Origin: Mycobacterium aquaticum | Lineage (GTDB): Bacteria; Actinomycetota; Actinomycetes; Mycobacteriales; Mycobacteriaceae | Reading direction: 5' to 3' | Assembly (NCBI RefSeq): GCF_002086485.1 | Contig: NZ_MVHF01000050.1 | Location: 1 to 62,388, forward strand | DNA: 62,388 nt | In this document: positions 53,940 to 62,388 of the stretch, one piece after another | How positions within the stretch are numbered: the stretch's first letter is position 1 | How the letters are laid out: each line of letters begins with the position of its first letter | Notes under the pieces: model-generated | Databases searched by the model: none | What the model was told of the DNA's origin: nothing | The model's input: only the letters and a program-made list of their open reading frames with translations | Translations under genes and position numbers: made by a program

Positions 53940-54341
53940 ATGTTCGTTCATCAGTTCCGATTCAGCTTCAAGGACGAGTCCACCGAAGAGCAGCGTGCAG
54001 AGGTACTTGCCATCCTGCGGCGGATCGCGTCGGTCGACTCGGTGAGCTTCGGGGCAGTCGGCCAGAACTTGGGCGACCCGGTCGAAGGCTTGACACACGC
54101 CTACTTCGCCAGCTTCGAGGATCTCAACGCTTTCGAACGCTACCTTTATGAGCCCGTACATCTGGAGGGCGACCCGCAGATCGTCCCCCACTTCAAGAAG
54201 CTGGCGATCGGTCCCGAGATGTCAGATGACATGGACCCGGATCTGAACGCCAAGGTGGCGGCACTGCACGAGCGCAAGATGGCCAAGTACCCGGAATGGG
54301 GGGCTCTCATGGCCGTCGTCCCCGAGATGCGATTCGTCTAG
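53940..54341 (+). CDS. Dabb-type (stress-responsive alpha/beta barrel) protein (133 aa)
   Basis: FVHQFRFSFKDESTEEQRAE and THAYFASFEDLNAFERYLYE form the beta-alpha-beta units of a Dabb barrel; the His in the first strand and PVHLEG fit the family. An AGGAGG-like site precedes the ATG at 53940. Dabb proteins include polyketide cyclase-like and olivetolic-acid-cyclase-like enzymes, so catalysis of an isomerisation or cyclisation is possible. It follows mscR by 122 bases. Confidence 0.78.
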   Translation: MFVHQFRFSFKDESTEEQRAEVLAILRRIASVDSVSFGAVGQNLGDPVEGLTHAYFASFEDLNAFERYLYEPVHLEGDPQIVPHFKKLAIGPEMSDDMDPDLNAKVAALHERKMAKYPEWGALMAVVPEMRFV

Positions 54342-54514
54342 GACCCGGTCGCCAGCGGCACGACTCAACGTGAGCCATCCGCTGCCTCACACAAACTGGC
54401 CCGGCCGCTATGGCGACGTGGCAACACTCATCCGCCCACCGACATGCCGACGGTGGCCCGACCGCAGAGTCGCCCCGCACCCAGCGTGGGTGTGCGATCA
54501 ACGAAAGGACGCTC

Positions 54515-55159
54515 ATGTCCCACCTCCTCCACATTGACTCCTCCGTCCGGGGCGACAAATCGGTAAGCCGCCAACTGACCGCACGCGCGGCCGCCCGATG
54601 GCAGGCGGCACACGCGCAGGGAACAGTCACCTATCGCGATCTGGCCGTCGACCCGATCCCGCATCTCGACGCCAGCACGGGGCTGGCGCGCATGACACCC
54701 GCCGAGCAACGCACCCCGGCCCAGCACACCTCGTTCGCGCTGAGCCAGCAGCTCATCGACGAAATCAAGCTGGCTAACACCGTGCTGCTGGGTATGCCGC
54801 TGTACAACTACGGGCCTCCAAGCACCGTCAAAGCGTGGGTGGATCACATTGTGGCCCGTGGTGTGGCCATCGGCGCCGATGGCGCCGGACTCCTCGGTGA
54901 CACCGAGTTCATCGTCATTCAAACTCGCGGTGGGGGTTACGGTCCCGGCACTCCCCGCCACGGATGGGACCACGCTGAGACCTGGTTACCCCACGGTGTT
55001 GCGCCGATCGGCCTACAGCCGCAATTCATTTCAGCAGAGCTGACCAGTGCCGACACCTATCCGCACATGGCCGACTTGAAGCCACAGGCCAAGGAAAGTC
55101 TGGATCGCGCCATCTCTCAGATCGATGCGCTATGGGAGTCAGCCGGGAACGTCGCCTAA
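54515..55159 (+). CDS. FMN-dependent NAD(P)H azoreductase/quinone reductase (214 aa)
   Basis: AzoR-type flavodoxin-like fold: LLHIDSSVRGDKSVSRQLTA at the N terminus, LLGMPLYNYGPPSTVKAWVD (FMN-binding PMYNF-like element) and TRGGGYGPGTPRHGWD. The ATG at 54515 follows GAAAGGA; the longer upstream frame lacks a site. Likely reduces quinones or azo compounds by two electrons, protecting the cell from quinoid by-products of aromatic hydroxylation. Confidence 0.88.
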   Translation: MSHLLHIDSSVRGDKSVSRQLTARAAARWQAAHAQGTVTYRDLAVDPIPHLDASTGLARMTPAEQRTPAQHTSFALSQQLIDEIKLANTVLLGMPLYNYGPPSTVKAWVDHIVARGVAIGADGAGLLGDTEFIVIQTRGGGYGPGTPRHGWDHAETWLPHGVAPIGLQPQFISAELTSADTYPHMADLKPQAKESLDRAISQIDALWESAGNVA

Positions 55160-55422
55160 ATCCCGGCAAACGACGGTAGGTGGTCAGGCGTGTCTGTCGC
55201 ATCCATCTTGCCGACACGGTGAGATGCGCACGCCGCGCGGCTCGCTATCAAGTACCGAGGCGGTCCATCAGTGCCGCAACCAATGGCGGCGCCTGCGTAG
55301 GTGCTCCTCGCGGGAAAAGCCTGGCCGCTGCGGGTATGCAGTTAGTCCGCTGGCAGTCGGACCGCTCTGTCCTGAGGGGTTTGGAAGTCTGATATCCATC
55401 GCCCGAGCACCAAGGGTTTGGG

Positions 55423-55655
55423 TCCTGAGTCGTTAATCCGCTGACAGAACCTTCCGACGCCGGAAGGTGTGGTCGGAAGTTTGGTCGAGATGTAGCGGCG
55501 AGGATTGTCGCTCCACATGTGGATTCAGCACCCGATGTCAGCGTTGAGTTGGCACAGGATTGCGTGGCTCGGCGTAGCCTCTTGGTCCTCAGTTCAGCGA
55601 ACCGGCGCTCGAAGAGGTTGAGCCTGCACGAGCTGGTCGGGGCGATGTGCAGCAA
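55423..55655 (-). mobile_element. 3' remnant of an IS630-family transposase
   Basis: The minus strand reads HIAPTSSCRLNLFERRFAEL followed by RTKRLRR, matching the end of the IS630 DDE domain (TPTSSSWLNLVERWFAELT in intact members). After frame changes it reads IHMWSDNPRRYI and RFCQRINDSGP, the family's C terminus. No full copy or ends are seen. The rest of 55160-56043 shows no gene. Confidence 0.7.
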
Positions 55656-56043
55656 GCGTGGTGCCGGCTCCGGCCGAAAAGGTAGTTCCGGGGTGAGTCT
55701 AGCTAGCTAGTCAACGTCGCAATAACGACGGACCACCGGAGGCTAACGGTGCCGTGAATAGTTCGGCAGGGCACATGAACACCAGGCACCCCGTGATCAA
55801 GACCACGGTCGGCAGCCCAAACGTTTCGTCTGGCTCGACCTCGGCCCCAAATTAGACGGGAGGGCGCGACCCTCACGATGTTAGCCGTCGACCAATCCCC
55901 GCCTCTTCCGTCACAGGCGGCTTTAGCGCACCTGCCGCGTGATCCACCCAATGGTTCACCCGTATGCAAAATGAGCGCATTGCGTAAACAACTGAGCGGC
56001 ACGATCATTGATCCGCATCCAGCGCCGCGGCGAAGATAATGTC

Positions 56044-56883
56044 GTGACTAACACTAATGACCGCCCAGTATTGGTACTCGGTGCCACAGGTAAAACCGGC
56101 TCTAGCGTGGCCGCCGCACTCAAACAGCGGGGCGTCAGCGTTCGCACTGCCGGGCGGCATGACACCGATGTCCAGTTCGATTGGGACGACCCGACAACCC
56201 ATGCACCAGCACTCGAAGGTGCCGGCGCTCTCTACCTACTCTCACCCCTCATGCGCACCGACTACGCTCCGATCGTCTCAGAGTTTCTTGACAAGGCGGA
56301 ACGCGCCGGAGTAAGCCACGTGACCTATCTCAGCGCCTACGGAATGGAACACGCCCCGGCCGAGGTCGTCATCCGCGCCGTCGAACTCGACTTGGAGTCG
56401 CGCTCGGGACTGACGCACTCGTTCATCCGGCCCTCGTGGTTCATGCAGAACTTCAGCACAAGCTTCCTAACTCCCGTGAACGACGTAATCGCTGTGCCAA
56501 ATGGCGACGGCGCCGAGGCCTTTGTCTCCACCGACGACATCGCGTCCGTAGCAGCCGCCACGCTGGCTGACCCCGCCGCACACGCAGGCAAGTCCTATGC
56601 GCCGACAGGTCCAGAGGCATTAACCATCGGGCAGGCAGCAGAGATTATCTCCGCCGCAACCGGACGCACCATCACCTACTTCCCCATCGAACAGGATGCG
56701 TGGATCGATGCCATGCTTGGCGCCGGCGTGCCAGAGGACTACGCGGCGATCCTGCGGCTGTTGACTACCACAGTGGCCAGCGGAAATGGATCCCAGCCCA
56801 ACGGTGATATCCAGGCTGTAACTGGTCGACCAGCCACCACCTTCGCCGAGTTCGCTGCCAACGCTGCCTCCGTCTGGACGTAA
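56044..56883 (+). CDS. NmrA-like NAD(P)-binding oxidoreductase (279 aa)
   Basis: Atypical SDR with VLVLGATGKTGSSVAAAL at the N terminus, ALYLLSPLM, HVTYLSAYGMEH and IRPSWFMQNF. The GTG at 56044 gives the normal start a few residues before the first strand; a TTG at 56008 is possible. Close relatives are encoded next to AraC regulators of the kind at 41808, where a broken copy of this gene persists. It may be a redox sensor or reductase. It is followed by a hydrolase gene 27 bases downstream. Confidence 0.83.
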   Translation: MTNTNDRPVLVLGATGKTGSSVAAALKQRGVSVRTAGRHDTDVQFDWDDPTTHAPALEGAGALYLLSPLMRTDYAPIVSEFLDKAERAGVSHVTYLSAYGMEHAPAEVVIRAVELDLESRSGLTHSFIRPSWFMQNFSTSFLTPVNDVIAVPNGDGAEAFVSTDDIASVAAATLADPAAHAGKSYAPTGPEALTIGQAAEIISAATGRTITYFPIEQDAWIDAMLGAGVPEDYAAILRLLTTTVASGNGSQPNGDIQAVTGRPATTFAEFAANAASVWT

Positions 56884-56910
56884 TCCCGCTACCGACACGA
56901 AGGAGTCGCT

Positions 56911-57735
56911 ATGAGCACGATCACCACCGCAGATGGCACAGAAATTTTCTTCAAGGACTGGGGTGACGGCCAGCCGATCGTTTTCAGTCACGGCTGGCCG
57001 CTTTCCGCCGATGACTGGGACACCCAAATGTTGTTTTTCCTACGGCACGGCTACCGCGTGATTTCACACGATCGGCGCGGACATGGGCGATCCAGCCAGG
57101 GAAGCGACGGACATGATATGAACCACTACGCCGATGACCTCGCTGCACTGACTGACCACCTGAACCTGCAAGACGCGATCCACGTCGGGCATTCGACAGG
57201 AGGCGGTGAAGTGGTGCGTTACATCGCACGCCACGGCGAGGACCGTGTGGCAAAAGCAGCGATCCTGAGCGCAGTGCCCCCACTGATGATGCAGACAGAT
57301 GCCAACCCCGGTGGTCTCCCGAAATCAGTCTTCGATGATCTCCAGACGCAACTGGCGGCTAACCGCTCAAAGTTCTATCTAGATCTCGCATCCGGGCCGT
57401 TCTACAACTTTAACCGTCCGGGCGCGAAGCCCTCGCAGGGCATCATCCAAAACTGGTGGCGCCAAGCCATGATGGGCGGCGTAAAGGCCCATTACGACGG
57501 GATCGCGGCGTTCTCCCAGACGGACTTCACCGAGGACCTAAGGAAGATCACCGTGCCGGTGCTGGTCATGCACGGCGACGACGACCAGATCGTGCCTTTC
57601 GCGGATTCCGGACCGCTGTCAGCAAGACTGCTCCAAAACGGCACCCTGATGACATATGAAGGTTTCCCGCACGGGATGCCAACCACGCACGCCAGCACCA
57701 TCAATGCCGACCTCCTCGAATTCCTCCGCGGTTAG
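56911..57735 (+). CDS. Alpha/beta hydrolase, non-haem chloroperoxidase/arylesterase type (274 aa)
   Basis: Full-length hydrolase: FSHGWPLSADDWDTQM (oxyanion loop), GHSTGGG (nucleophile Ser), MHGDDDQIVPF (acid Asp) and FPHGMPTTH (His). This is the pattern of cofactor-free haloperoxidases and esterases. An AAGGAG site precedes the ATG at 56911. Together with the NmrA-like gene it forms a two-gene unit, commonly linked to handling reactive organic compounds. Confidence 0.9.
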   Translation: MSTITTADGTEIFFKDWGDGQPIVFSHGWPLSADDWDTQMLFFLRHGYRVISHDRRGHGRSSQGSDGHDMNHYADDLAALTDHLNLQDAIHVGHSTGGGEVVRYIARHGEDRVAKAAILSAVPPLMMQTDANPGGLPKSVFDDLQTQLAANRSKFYLDLASGPFYNFNRPGAKPSQGIIQNWWRQAMMGGVKAHYDGIAAFSQTDFTEDLRKITVPVLVMHGDDDQIVPFADSGPLSARLLQNGTLMTYEGFPHGMPTTHASTINADLLEFLRG

Positions 57736-57929
57736 TAGTAGCCGCAGCGGAGGTTTGACAGACGGACATCGCCGTGGGGGGCTCGGGCTGGCGAGAGCGC
57801 CTATGGCCGTTGTGGTGTCGCCGGTGCCTTGATCCGATGCGGGCGCCTTAGGTATCGAGATCTTATTCGTTGAGATGCCAATGAATGGACGTGAGCGGAC
57901 CCATACGGTGATTCGCGCCGGGCTGCCAC

Positions 57930-58262
57930 TCACCTTGGGCTCTGTGGCTGCTTGTTCACCGGGGAGATGGCGTCGGGTTCGAGCCAAAGCTGCATGGTCG
58001 TGTGCGAGCGTCTGTTGCCGCTGTACACCGGTGCTAAGCACACGGCCATCCAGGCCCCATCGTTCGCGCGGCGAATCCACGCGACCTGCCGGCCGGGTGT
58101 CTGGCCTTCAAAGGCCACCCCGCCAGCTTTGATGTGCATTGCCAGCTCGTCGCGTCTCGGTGTTCGGCTCAAGGCGGGAAACGCCTTGAGCGTGTCGATG
58201 AGCACCGGTCGGTCCACCAGGTGCAGCGTTCGATACCCGCAGAGTTCCGGCTCCCACGACGA
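57930..58262 (-). pseudogene. C-terminal part of a hypothetical gene cut by the IS3 element
   Basis: The frame is open up to the IS edge and encodes SWEPELCGYRTLHLVDRPVL ... MHIKAGGVAFEGQTPGRQVA ... MQLWLEPDAISP. No start is needed at the IS border because the coding pattern continues into it. A candidate N-terminal piece, MSTDPGRSVLLERMLDIFSF, lies on the other side of the element at about 59625-59688 in the same orientation. No family is recognised. Confidence 0.5.
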
Positions 58263-58271
58263 TGTCTTGAG

Positions 58272-59138
58272 TCAAGAATTTGGCAGGTTTTGGTCGTCGA
58301 GGTAGGCCTGTTTGGGGGTGCGGTCGCCGAGGGCTTGGTGGGGGCGGATGGTGTTGTAGATGATGCGGAAGCGGTGGACTTCCATGTCGAGGTTGTCGCC
58401 GTCACCGATGTAGCCGCGGAACAGGTGCTCGTATTTGAGGGTGCCGAAGAAGCGCTCGACCACGCCGTTGGTCTGAGGAGATTTCACTCGGGTGCGCACG
58501 TGCCGCAGCAGTGGATCGTTGTGGTCGGCGAACAGCGCCTGGAAGTCCTTGCCGCGGTAACAGGGCCCGTTGTCGGAAACGATCGCGATCGGGGCGGGAA
58601 TCTGGCCGATGATGTTTTCGTCGGCATCGAGCACGTCCATCAGGCCGCGATCTGCGCGTAGATCGTCGAGGCCTAGGACGCGTTGGGCTTCGTCGATGGC
58701 CAGCTGGACGCAGTGCACCGCGTCGATGCCGCGGCTGGTTGGGGTGACGGTGATGGCCAGGCAGTACTTGGTGGCGTAGTCGATGACGGCACTGATCCGC
58801 CAGATACCGCCGTTGGTGGTCTCGAATTCGGAGAAATCGGTCTGCCAGACGCGGTTGCGTTCGGTAGGCGGGTCAGCGAACACTTTGCGACGAAGCACCG
58901 CCCAGGATTTGCGGTCAGCCCGAAAGCCTTGCGGCAGAAGCAGTCCCCGGCGCCGCAGGGCTCGGGCCACCGAGGAGCTCGTCACCTCATGTCCGTCGGC
59001 GCGCATCAGCGCGGCGATCTTGCGGTACCCCCACGCCGGCCACGCCTCGGCGTACTTGGCGGCCAGAGCCTCGATGCGATCGACCACCGGCGCCGGCCAT
59101 GGGCCCTTGACGGAATTACCGCCGCGTAGTCGAGCCAA
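58272..59138 (-). CDS. IS3-family transposase OrfB (integrase core, 288 aa)
   Basis: DDE integrase: first Asp in VWQTDFSEFE, second in AIVSDNGPCYRG and Glu in SPQTNGVVERFFGTLKYEHL. An N-terminal HTH_21-like region (WPAWGYRKIAALMRADGHEV) is present. The natural product would be an OrfA-OrfB fusion made by frameshifting. Upstream of 59138 the frame continues as GAIPERTYRRRLARL but is displaced relative to the usual start, suggesting a further indel. Confidence 0.85.
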   Translation of the reverse strand: MARLRGGNSVKGPWPAPVVDRIEALAAKYAEAWPAWGYRKIAALMRADGHEVTSSSVARALRRRGLLLPQGFRADRKSWAVLRRKVFADPPTERNRVWQTDFSEFETTNGGIWRISAVIDYATKYCLAITVTPTSRGIDAVHCVQLAIDEAQRVLGLDDLRADRGLMDVLDADENIIGQIPAPIAIVSDNGPCYRGKDFQALFADHNDPLLRHVRTRVKSPQTNGVVERFFGTLKYEHLFRGYIGDGDNLDMEVHRFRIIYNTIRPHQALGDRTPKQAYLDDQNLPNS

Positions 59139-59211
59139 ACGTCGCCTGTAGGTGCGTTCGGGAATGGCGCCAGCGCGGCGAACCTCGAAACCGGCAGCCC
59201 CGCCGCCTCTC

Positions 59212-59556
59212 TTAGGGCTTCGAGGTCTTGGAAGGGACCTGATCGATCAGCGCGGCACCGCGCTGCCAGATCCGCAACTGCACAGTGGCCTCAGCCAGAG
59301 CGAGTTTGAGTTCCTGGTTTTCCTGTCGCAGCCGGCGCTGTTCGGGGGCACCGGCCCGTCCTGCGGGGCCGCTGGGCACTTCTTCGAGCCGCTCAGCGCC
59401 GGCCTCCAGAAACTGATGCTTCCACCGGGTCATCGTCACCGTGGTGACCCCCGCAGCGCCGGGCGGCTTCAGCGCAGGTCATTTCCCCGGCCAGCACCGC
59501 CAGCACCAGGCGGGTCTTGTCCGCGGCGGGGACCTTCGTGCGTCGCGATCGAGCCA
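59212..59556 (-). pseudogene. IS3-family transposase OrfA, frameshifted
   Basis: ATG at 59556 encodes MARSRRTKVPAADKTRLVLA, then VLAGEMTCAEAARR, a helix-turn-helix. The protein continues in another frame as TMTRWKHQFLEAGAERLEEV and a leucine-zipper-like coil (LRQENQELKLALAEATVQL). An extra G in a run of five near 59450 accounts for the break. Confidence 0.75.
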
Positions 59557-59749
59557 TCTCCACAACCTTCCAGCCGTGGCCGCAGTTATCCACAACGTTG
59601 CGACCCTGCCAAAAAGTTTGAGTCAGTGGAACGAGAATATATCGAGCATGCGTTCGAGTAAGACACTTCGGCCGGGGTCCGTCGACATGGCCTGCTTCAA
59701 CCTGATGTTGGGTGTGGAATAACGGCTGGTGCGGCCGAAGAATCACGGT

Positions 59750-60295
59750 ATGAGCTTGTTTCGCGCCACCGCTGCGGCCGCTACGTGTTGTGTTCTGGCG
59801 ACCGGATGCTCACCGTCTTTCGTCGGAAGTGCACAGCCGGCCGGCGGGGCAACCAACGCAGTGATCGTGCGGGTGATCGACGGCGACACCGCGGACGTCC
59901 GCCAAGACGATCGCGGCCGGCTCAGGATTCGGATCCTCGGTATCAACGCGCCGGAGACGCACCGCAAAGGCTGGTCGGTGGGCTGCTTTGGTCCCGAGTC
60001 GACCACGTGGGCCGCCTCGTTTCTCCCTGTAGGACAGCGGGTTTCGATTACCGGTGACCCGACGCAAGACGCCACCGATCGCTACGGTCGGACATTGGCC
60101 TACATCGGGATGCCAGACGGTCGTGACTTCTCCATGGAATCCGTGCGTGCCGGCATGTCGAAAGTGGTCACCTACGGCAAGCGGCCGGTCGAGCGCTTCG
60201 ACGACCTCGCCGCGGCCGAGGCCGCGGCTAAAGACCAGCACACCGGACTGTGGGGCGCGCCATGTTGGGGCAACACGGACTCAGTGCCCGTGTAG
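59750..60295 (+). CDS. Thermonuclease-like (SNase) lipoprotein (181 aa)
   Basis: ATG at 59750 gives a lipoprotein signal (MSLFRATAAAATCCVLATGC, lipobox ATGC). The rest is a staphylococcal-nuclease domain: VIVRVIDGDTADV (Asp), IRILGINAPETHRKG (Asp/Glu environment) and DRYGRTLAYIGM (Arg). Calcium-dependent cleavage of DNA and RNA outside the membrane is expected. Such proteins occur on conjugative actinobacterial plasmids. An upstream in-frame start at 59729 would disrupt the signal. Confidence 0.85.
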   Translation: MSLFRATAAAATCCVLATGCSPSFVGSAQPAGGATNAVIVRVIDGDTADVRQDDRGRLRIRILGINAPETHRKGWSVGCFGPESTTWAASFLPVGQRVSITGDPTQDATDRYGRTLAYIGMPDGRDFSMESVRAGMSKVVTYGKRPVERFDDLAAAEAAAKDQHTGLWGAPCWGNTDSVPV

Positions 60296-60619
60296 GACCT
60301 GCTGCCGCGGGTTCTGTCGCGACGACGGTGGGTGCGTCATGCGGTGAGGTGAATGTTCTTGTGCCTTTTGCACTTTCCGATTGTGGCCGGTGGCTCGGCT
60401 GCGCGCTAGACACCGGCCTCCGCTGCGCTCCGGGCCCTGCGGGCTCGCAGACTTTTCCCTGCGCTCGCCGCGCTCGCTGGCGCTCCCGTGGCTTCGCTGG
60501 GAAAACTCTGCGCCCGGGTCTTGCACTCCGCCGTGCCCACACCGGCCCAAATCTTCAGTGCCAAAAGGCAAAAAGAACGGGCGGCCTCCGGGTCACCCAC
60601 TTCACCGGAAGGTACTGAC
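60296..60619. other. GC-rich region with a long-arm inverted repeat before the ParB-like gene
   Basis: TGCCTTTTGCACT (60362-60374) and AGTGCCAAAAGGCA (60557-60570) are near-perfect inverted arms. They flank about 180 bases made of CGCTGCGCTCCG-like small repeats (CTGCGGGCTCGCAG, CGCTCGCCGCGCTCG). No gene is convincing. It could be a regulatory or partition-associated element. Confidence 0.5.
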
Positions 60620-62311
60620 ATGGCCGACACCACCTCCCAGGCAGTTGTTGAGACCGAGCAGTTCGGCACGCTCGAACACCTCGATCCGGCGACGCTGGAC
60701 ATCGATGACAACGTGCGCGATGACGCGACCCTCGACAAGACGTTTGTTGCGAGTATCGCCGAGAACGGTGTTCTAGTGCCGATCACCGCTGTACGCAGCG
60801 CCGAGGACCCCAGTGTGATCCGGGTGCGCAACGGGCAGATGCGCACCCTCGCGGCCCGCGAGTTGGGTTTGACCAGCATCCCCGTTTATGTGCTCCCGTC
60901 GAGTGCTGCCGACGCCAGCGAGGAGACCGTCGAGCGGATCGTGCATCAGATCGTCACCAACGACCGGGTCAAGGCACTGACCGAAGCCCAGCGGGTGCGC
61001 GGTATCCAGCAGATGCTCAATGCCGGAGTCTCCCAAACCAAGGTCGCCAAGAAGTTGTCGGTAAAACGGGAGACCGTCAAAGCCGCTGCGGCAGCAGGTA
61101 AGTCGGATGCCGCGATGACTGCTCTCGGCAGCGGACAGCTCAGCTTGGAAGAAGCGGCGGCGCTCAGTGAATTCGACGGCGACGACGACGCGATCGAAAA
61201 ACTGATCGCGGTTGCTGGCACCAGCCGGTTCGCCTACAAAGTCGAAGAGTTCCGACAGGCGCGGGAACGCGACCGCGCGTACGCCGCAGCCGTGCAGGAC
61301 TTCACGGAACGCGGCTACCGGGTTATCGAGCACGACGACCTGCCTGCGTGGGGCGACCTGTCGTGCGTCGAGCTGGGCTCTCTGCTCACACCAGACGGAG
61401 AACCAGCCACCGAAGCCGCGATCACCGATCCCGTTCACTGGGCCGTCGTTCTCTACGAAGAAGACGGGCACGCCGACGCCGAAACCGGTGAGATCGTGGA
61501 CCCCGACACGGTCGACTGGACCACCCGTGGTGACATCGACGCCACCCCCGAGGACGGGATGCGCCACGCCAACACGGTGGTCGACGCGACCATCTACACG
61601 CCCGACTGGTACTGCCTGGACTACCAGGCCGCAGGCTTGCAACTGTGCCAAAAGCTGTTGGACAGGGTCGAAGGCGCTGCCGTCACTGAGCTCACCGATG
61701 CGGACGGAGACGTTGAGGACGAGGACATGCGCGCACAGGCCGCGCAGGCGGAGGCTGACGCAGCGGCCCAGCGGGACGCAGAACTGCGGCGCGAACGGCG
61801 CAAGGTCATCATCCTCAACCGGATGGGCGACTCAGCCGCACACGTGCGCCGAGAGTTCGTGACCAAGCTGCTCACGCGCAAAACGCCGCCGAAAGGTGCG
61901 GCGATCTTCGTCGCCGACTGCCTGGTCCGAGACCCCGCACTCATCAAAGAGTTTCACGGCGCGACCCGGACCGCGAAGATGCTCGGAGTGGACTCGACCG
62001 CTGAGCTCAAGAAGCTGGTCAACGATCTCGCACCGACCGCTGATGGTCGGGCACAGGTCATCACCCTCGGGCTGGTGCTCGGAGCCTTGGAGGCCCGTAC
62101 ACCCAAGGACGCCTGGCGCTACCGCGGGTACGACGAGGTCAAGGCCGCCGACTACCTGCGATTCCTGGTGGCCAATTCCTACGAGCTGACCGACGTCGAG
62201 CAGATCATCGCCGGTGAGCGGACCGCCGACGAGGTCTACGACGCCACACTGCAATCCGACGAGCCCGACACCGAGGGCCACGACGATGAATCGGCCGAGG
62301 AATCCGACTAG
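60620..62311 (+). CDS. ParB-like partition/nuclease-fold protein (563 aa)
   Basis: The ATG at 60620 has GGAAGG upstream; a longer frame from 60488 is unlikely. Residues 25-95 form a ParB N-terminal domain (IDDNVRDDATLDKTFVASIA, RVRNGQMRTLAAREL). A helix-turn-helix lies at about 145-175 (VSQTKVAKKLSVKRETVKAA). A long acidic, Ala-rich C-terminal part follows, ending DEPDTEGHDDESAEESD. Plasmid ParB/RepB-like proteins of this size are common in mycobacterial plasmids. No ParA gene is in view because the window ends here. It supports a plasmid origin for the island. Confidence 0.85.
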   Translation: MADTTSQAVVETEQFGTLEHLDPATLDIDDNVRDDATLDKTFVASIAENGVLVPITAVRSAEDPSVIRVRNGQMRTLAARELGLTSIPVYVLPSSAADASEETVERIVHQIVTNDRVKALTEAQRVRGIQQMLNAGVSQTKVAKKLSVKRETVKAAAAAGKSDAAMTALGSGQLSLEEAAALSEFDGDDDAIEKLIAVAGTSRFAYKVEEFRQARERDRAYAAAVQDFTERGYRVIEHDDLPAWGDLSCVELGSLLTPDGEPATEAAITDPVHWAVVLYEEDGHADAETGEIVDPDTVDWTTRGDIDATPEDGMRHANTVVDATIYTPDWYCLDYQAAGLQLCQKLLDRVEGAAVTELTDADGDVEDEDMRAQAAQAEADAAAQRDAELRRERRKVIILNRMGDSAAHVRREFVTKLLTRKTPPKGAAIFVADCLVRDPALIKEFHGATRTAKMLGVDSTAELKKLVNDLAPTADGRAQVITLGLVLGALEARTPKDAWRYRGYDEVKAADYLRFLVANSYELTDVEQIIAGERTADEVYDATLQSDEPDTEGHDDESAEESD

Positions 62312-62319
62312 CTAGCCGG

Positions 62320-62388
62320 TGGGGGGGCGGGGGGGCCCCCCCCCCCCCCCCCCCCCCCCGCGGGGGGGGGGGGGGGCCCGGCCGGCGG
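62320..62388. other. Poly-G/poly-C terminal artefact
   Basis: The last about 70 bases are long G and C runs with almost no A or T, unlike any natural sequence in the window. This looks like a contig-end assembly or low-quality base-calling artefact. Confidence 0.8.

Larger units (their letters stand above)
58268..59625 (-). mobile_element. IS3-family insertion sequence, about 1.36 kb
   Basis: Imperfect inverted ends: the left begins TGAGTCAAGAATTTGGCAGG and the right, read inward, TGACTCAAACTTTTTGGCAG. They enclose an OrfA/OrfB transposase pair. I could not see a target-site duplication. OrfA has a frameshift and the start of OrfB is disturbed, so activity is doubtful. Confidence 0.75.

Overview
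The window looks like a piece of a mycobacterial (Mycobacterium/Mycolicibacterium-type) replicon, most likely a plasmid or plasmid-derived accessory region. The host assignment rests on a mycothiol-dependent formaldehyde dehydrogenase (mscR), an MspA-type porin, an F420-type LLM oxidoreductase, an NDMA-type alcohol dehydrogenase, PknF-like kinase architecture, several secreted or lipid-anchored small proteins and high GC. A plasmid is suggested by a ParB-like protein at the right end and by many decayed mobile elements. No rRNA, tRNA or CRISPR was seen.

Layout. 1-9.7 kb: an IS30-family element whose transposase carries a nonsense codon, an exported protein, two lipoproteins, a Ser/Thr kinase split by a G-run frameshift, and two tandem decayed tyrosine recombinases. 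9.7-17 kb: an oxidation operon on the minus strand (P450, ferredoxin, aldehyde dehydrogenase, NDMA-type alcohol dehydrogenase, second aldehyde dehydrogenase) with a divergent alcohol dehydrogenase. 17.7-22.3 kb: FAD monooxygenase, VanA-like Rieske oxygenase, ferredoxin reductase and [2Fe-2S] ferredoxin. 22.9-30 kb: MerR regulator, SDR, SnoaL-like protein, NmrA-like protein, HSL-type esterase, MspA-like porin and a Pro-rich exported protein. 30.2-32.3 kb: a second, almost identical copy of the FAD monooxygenase. 32.5-36.6 kb: IclR regulator and an operon of VOC dioxygenase-like protein, CMD/AhpD-like protein, isocitrate-lyase/PEP-mutase family lyase and isochorismatase-like protein. 37-42.7 kb: VOC protein, a dienelactone hydrolase-SnoaL fusion, GntR regulator, small alpha/beta-barrel protein, AraC regulator. 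43.3-55.2 kb: a CoA-dependent module (BKACE and acyl-CoA ligase on minus; acyl-CoA dehydrogenase, two SDRs, an IpdAB/CoA-transferase-like pair, a citrate-synthase-like protein, LLM oxidoreductase, mscR, Dabb protein and azoreductase on plus). 55-62.4 kb: IS630 remnant, NmrA-like protein, chloroperoxidase-type hydrolase, an IS3-family insertion that appears to break a gene, a thermonuclease-like lipoprotein, and a ParB-like protein ending at a G/C homopolymer artefact.

How it may work together (inference). The region reads as a catabolic island for a hydrophobic, possibly alicyclic or terpenoid/aromatic substrate. A porin could admit it; P450, alcohol and aldehyde dehydrogenases turn a methyl or methylene into a carboxylate; flavin, Rieske and VOC oxygenases attack the ring or an ether; hydrolases and lyases open it; and a CoA ligase, ACAD, SDR, IpdAB-like and BKACE module degrades the CoA esters. 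A VanA-like O-demethylase would release formaldehyde, which MscR could remove. The substrate cannot be read from sequence.

Regulation. Two sets of repeated operator-like motifs stand out. A YTATTTGA-centred palindrome lies upstream of the P450 operon, both monooxygenase copies, the VOC/lyase operon and the IclR gene itself. A 16-bp motif TTGTCTGAYNNTTGAC lies upstream of the GntR gene, the 40.5-kb gene and the BKACE/ACAD divergent promoter.
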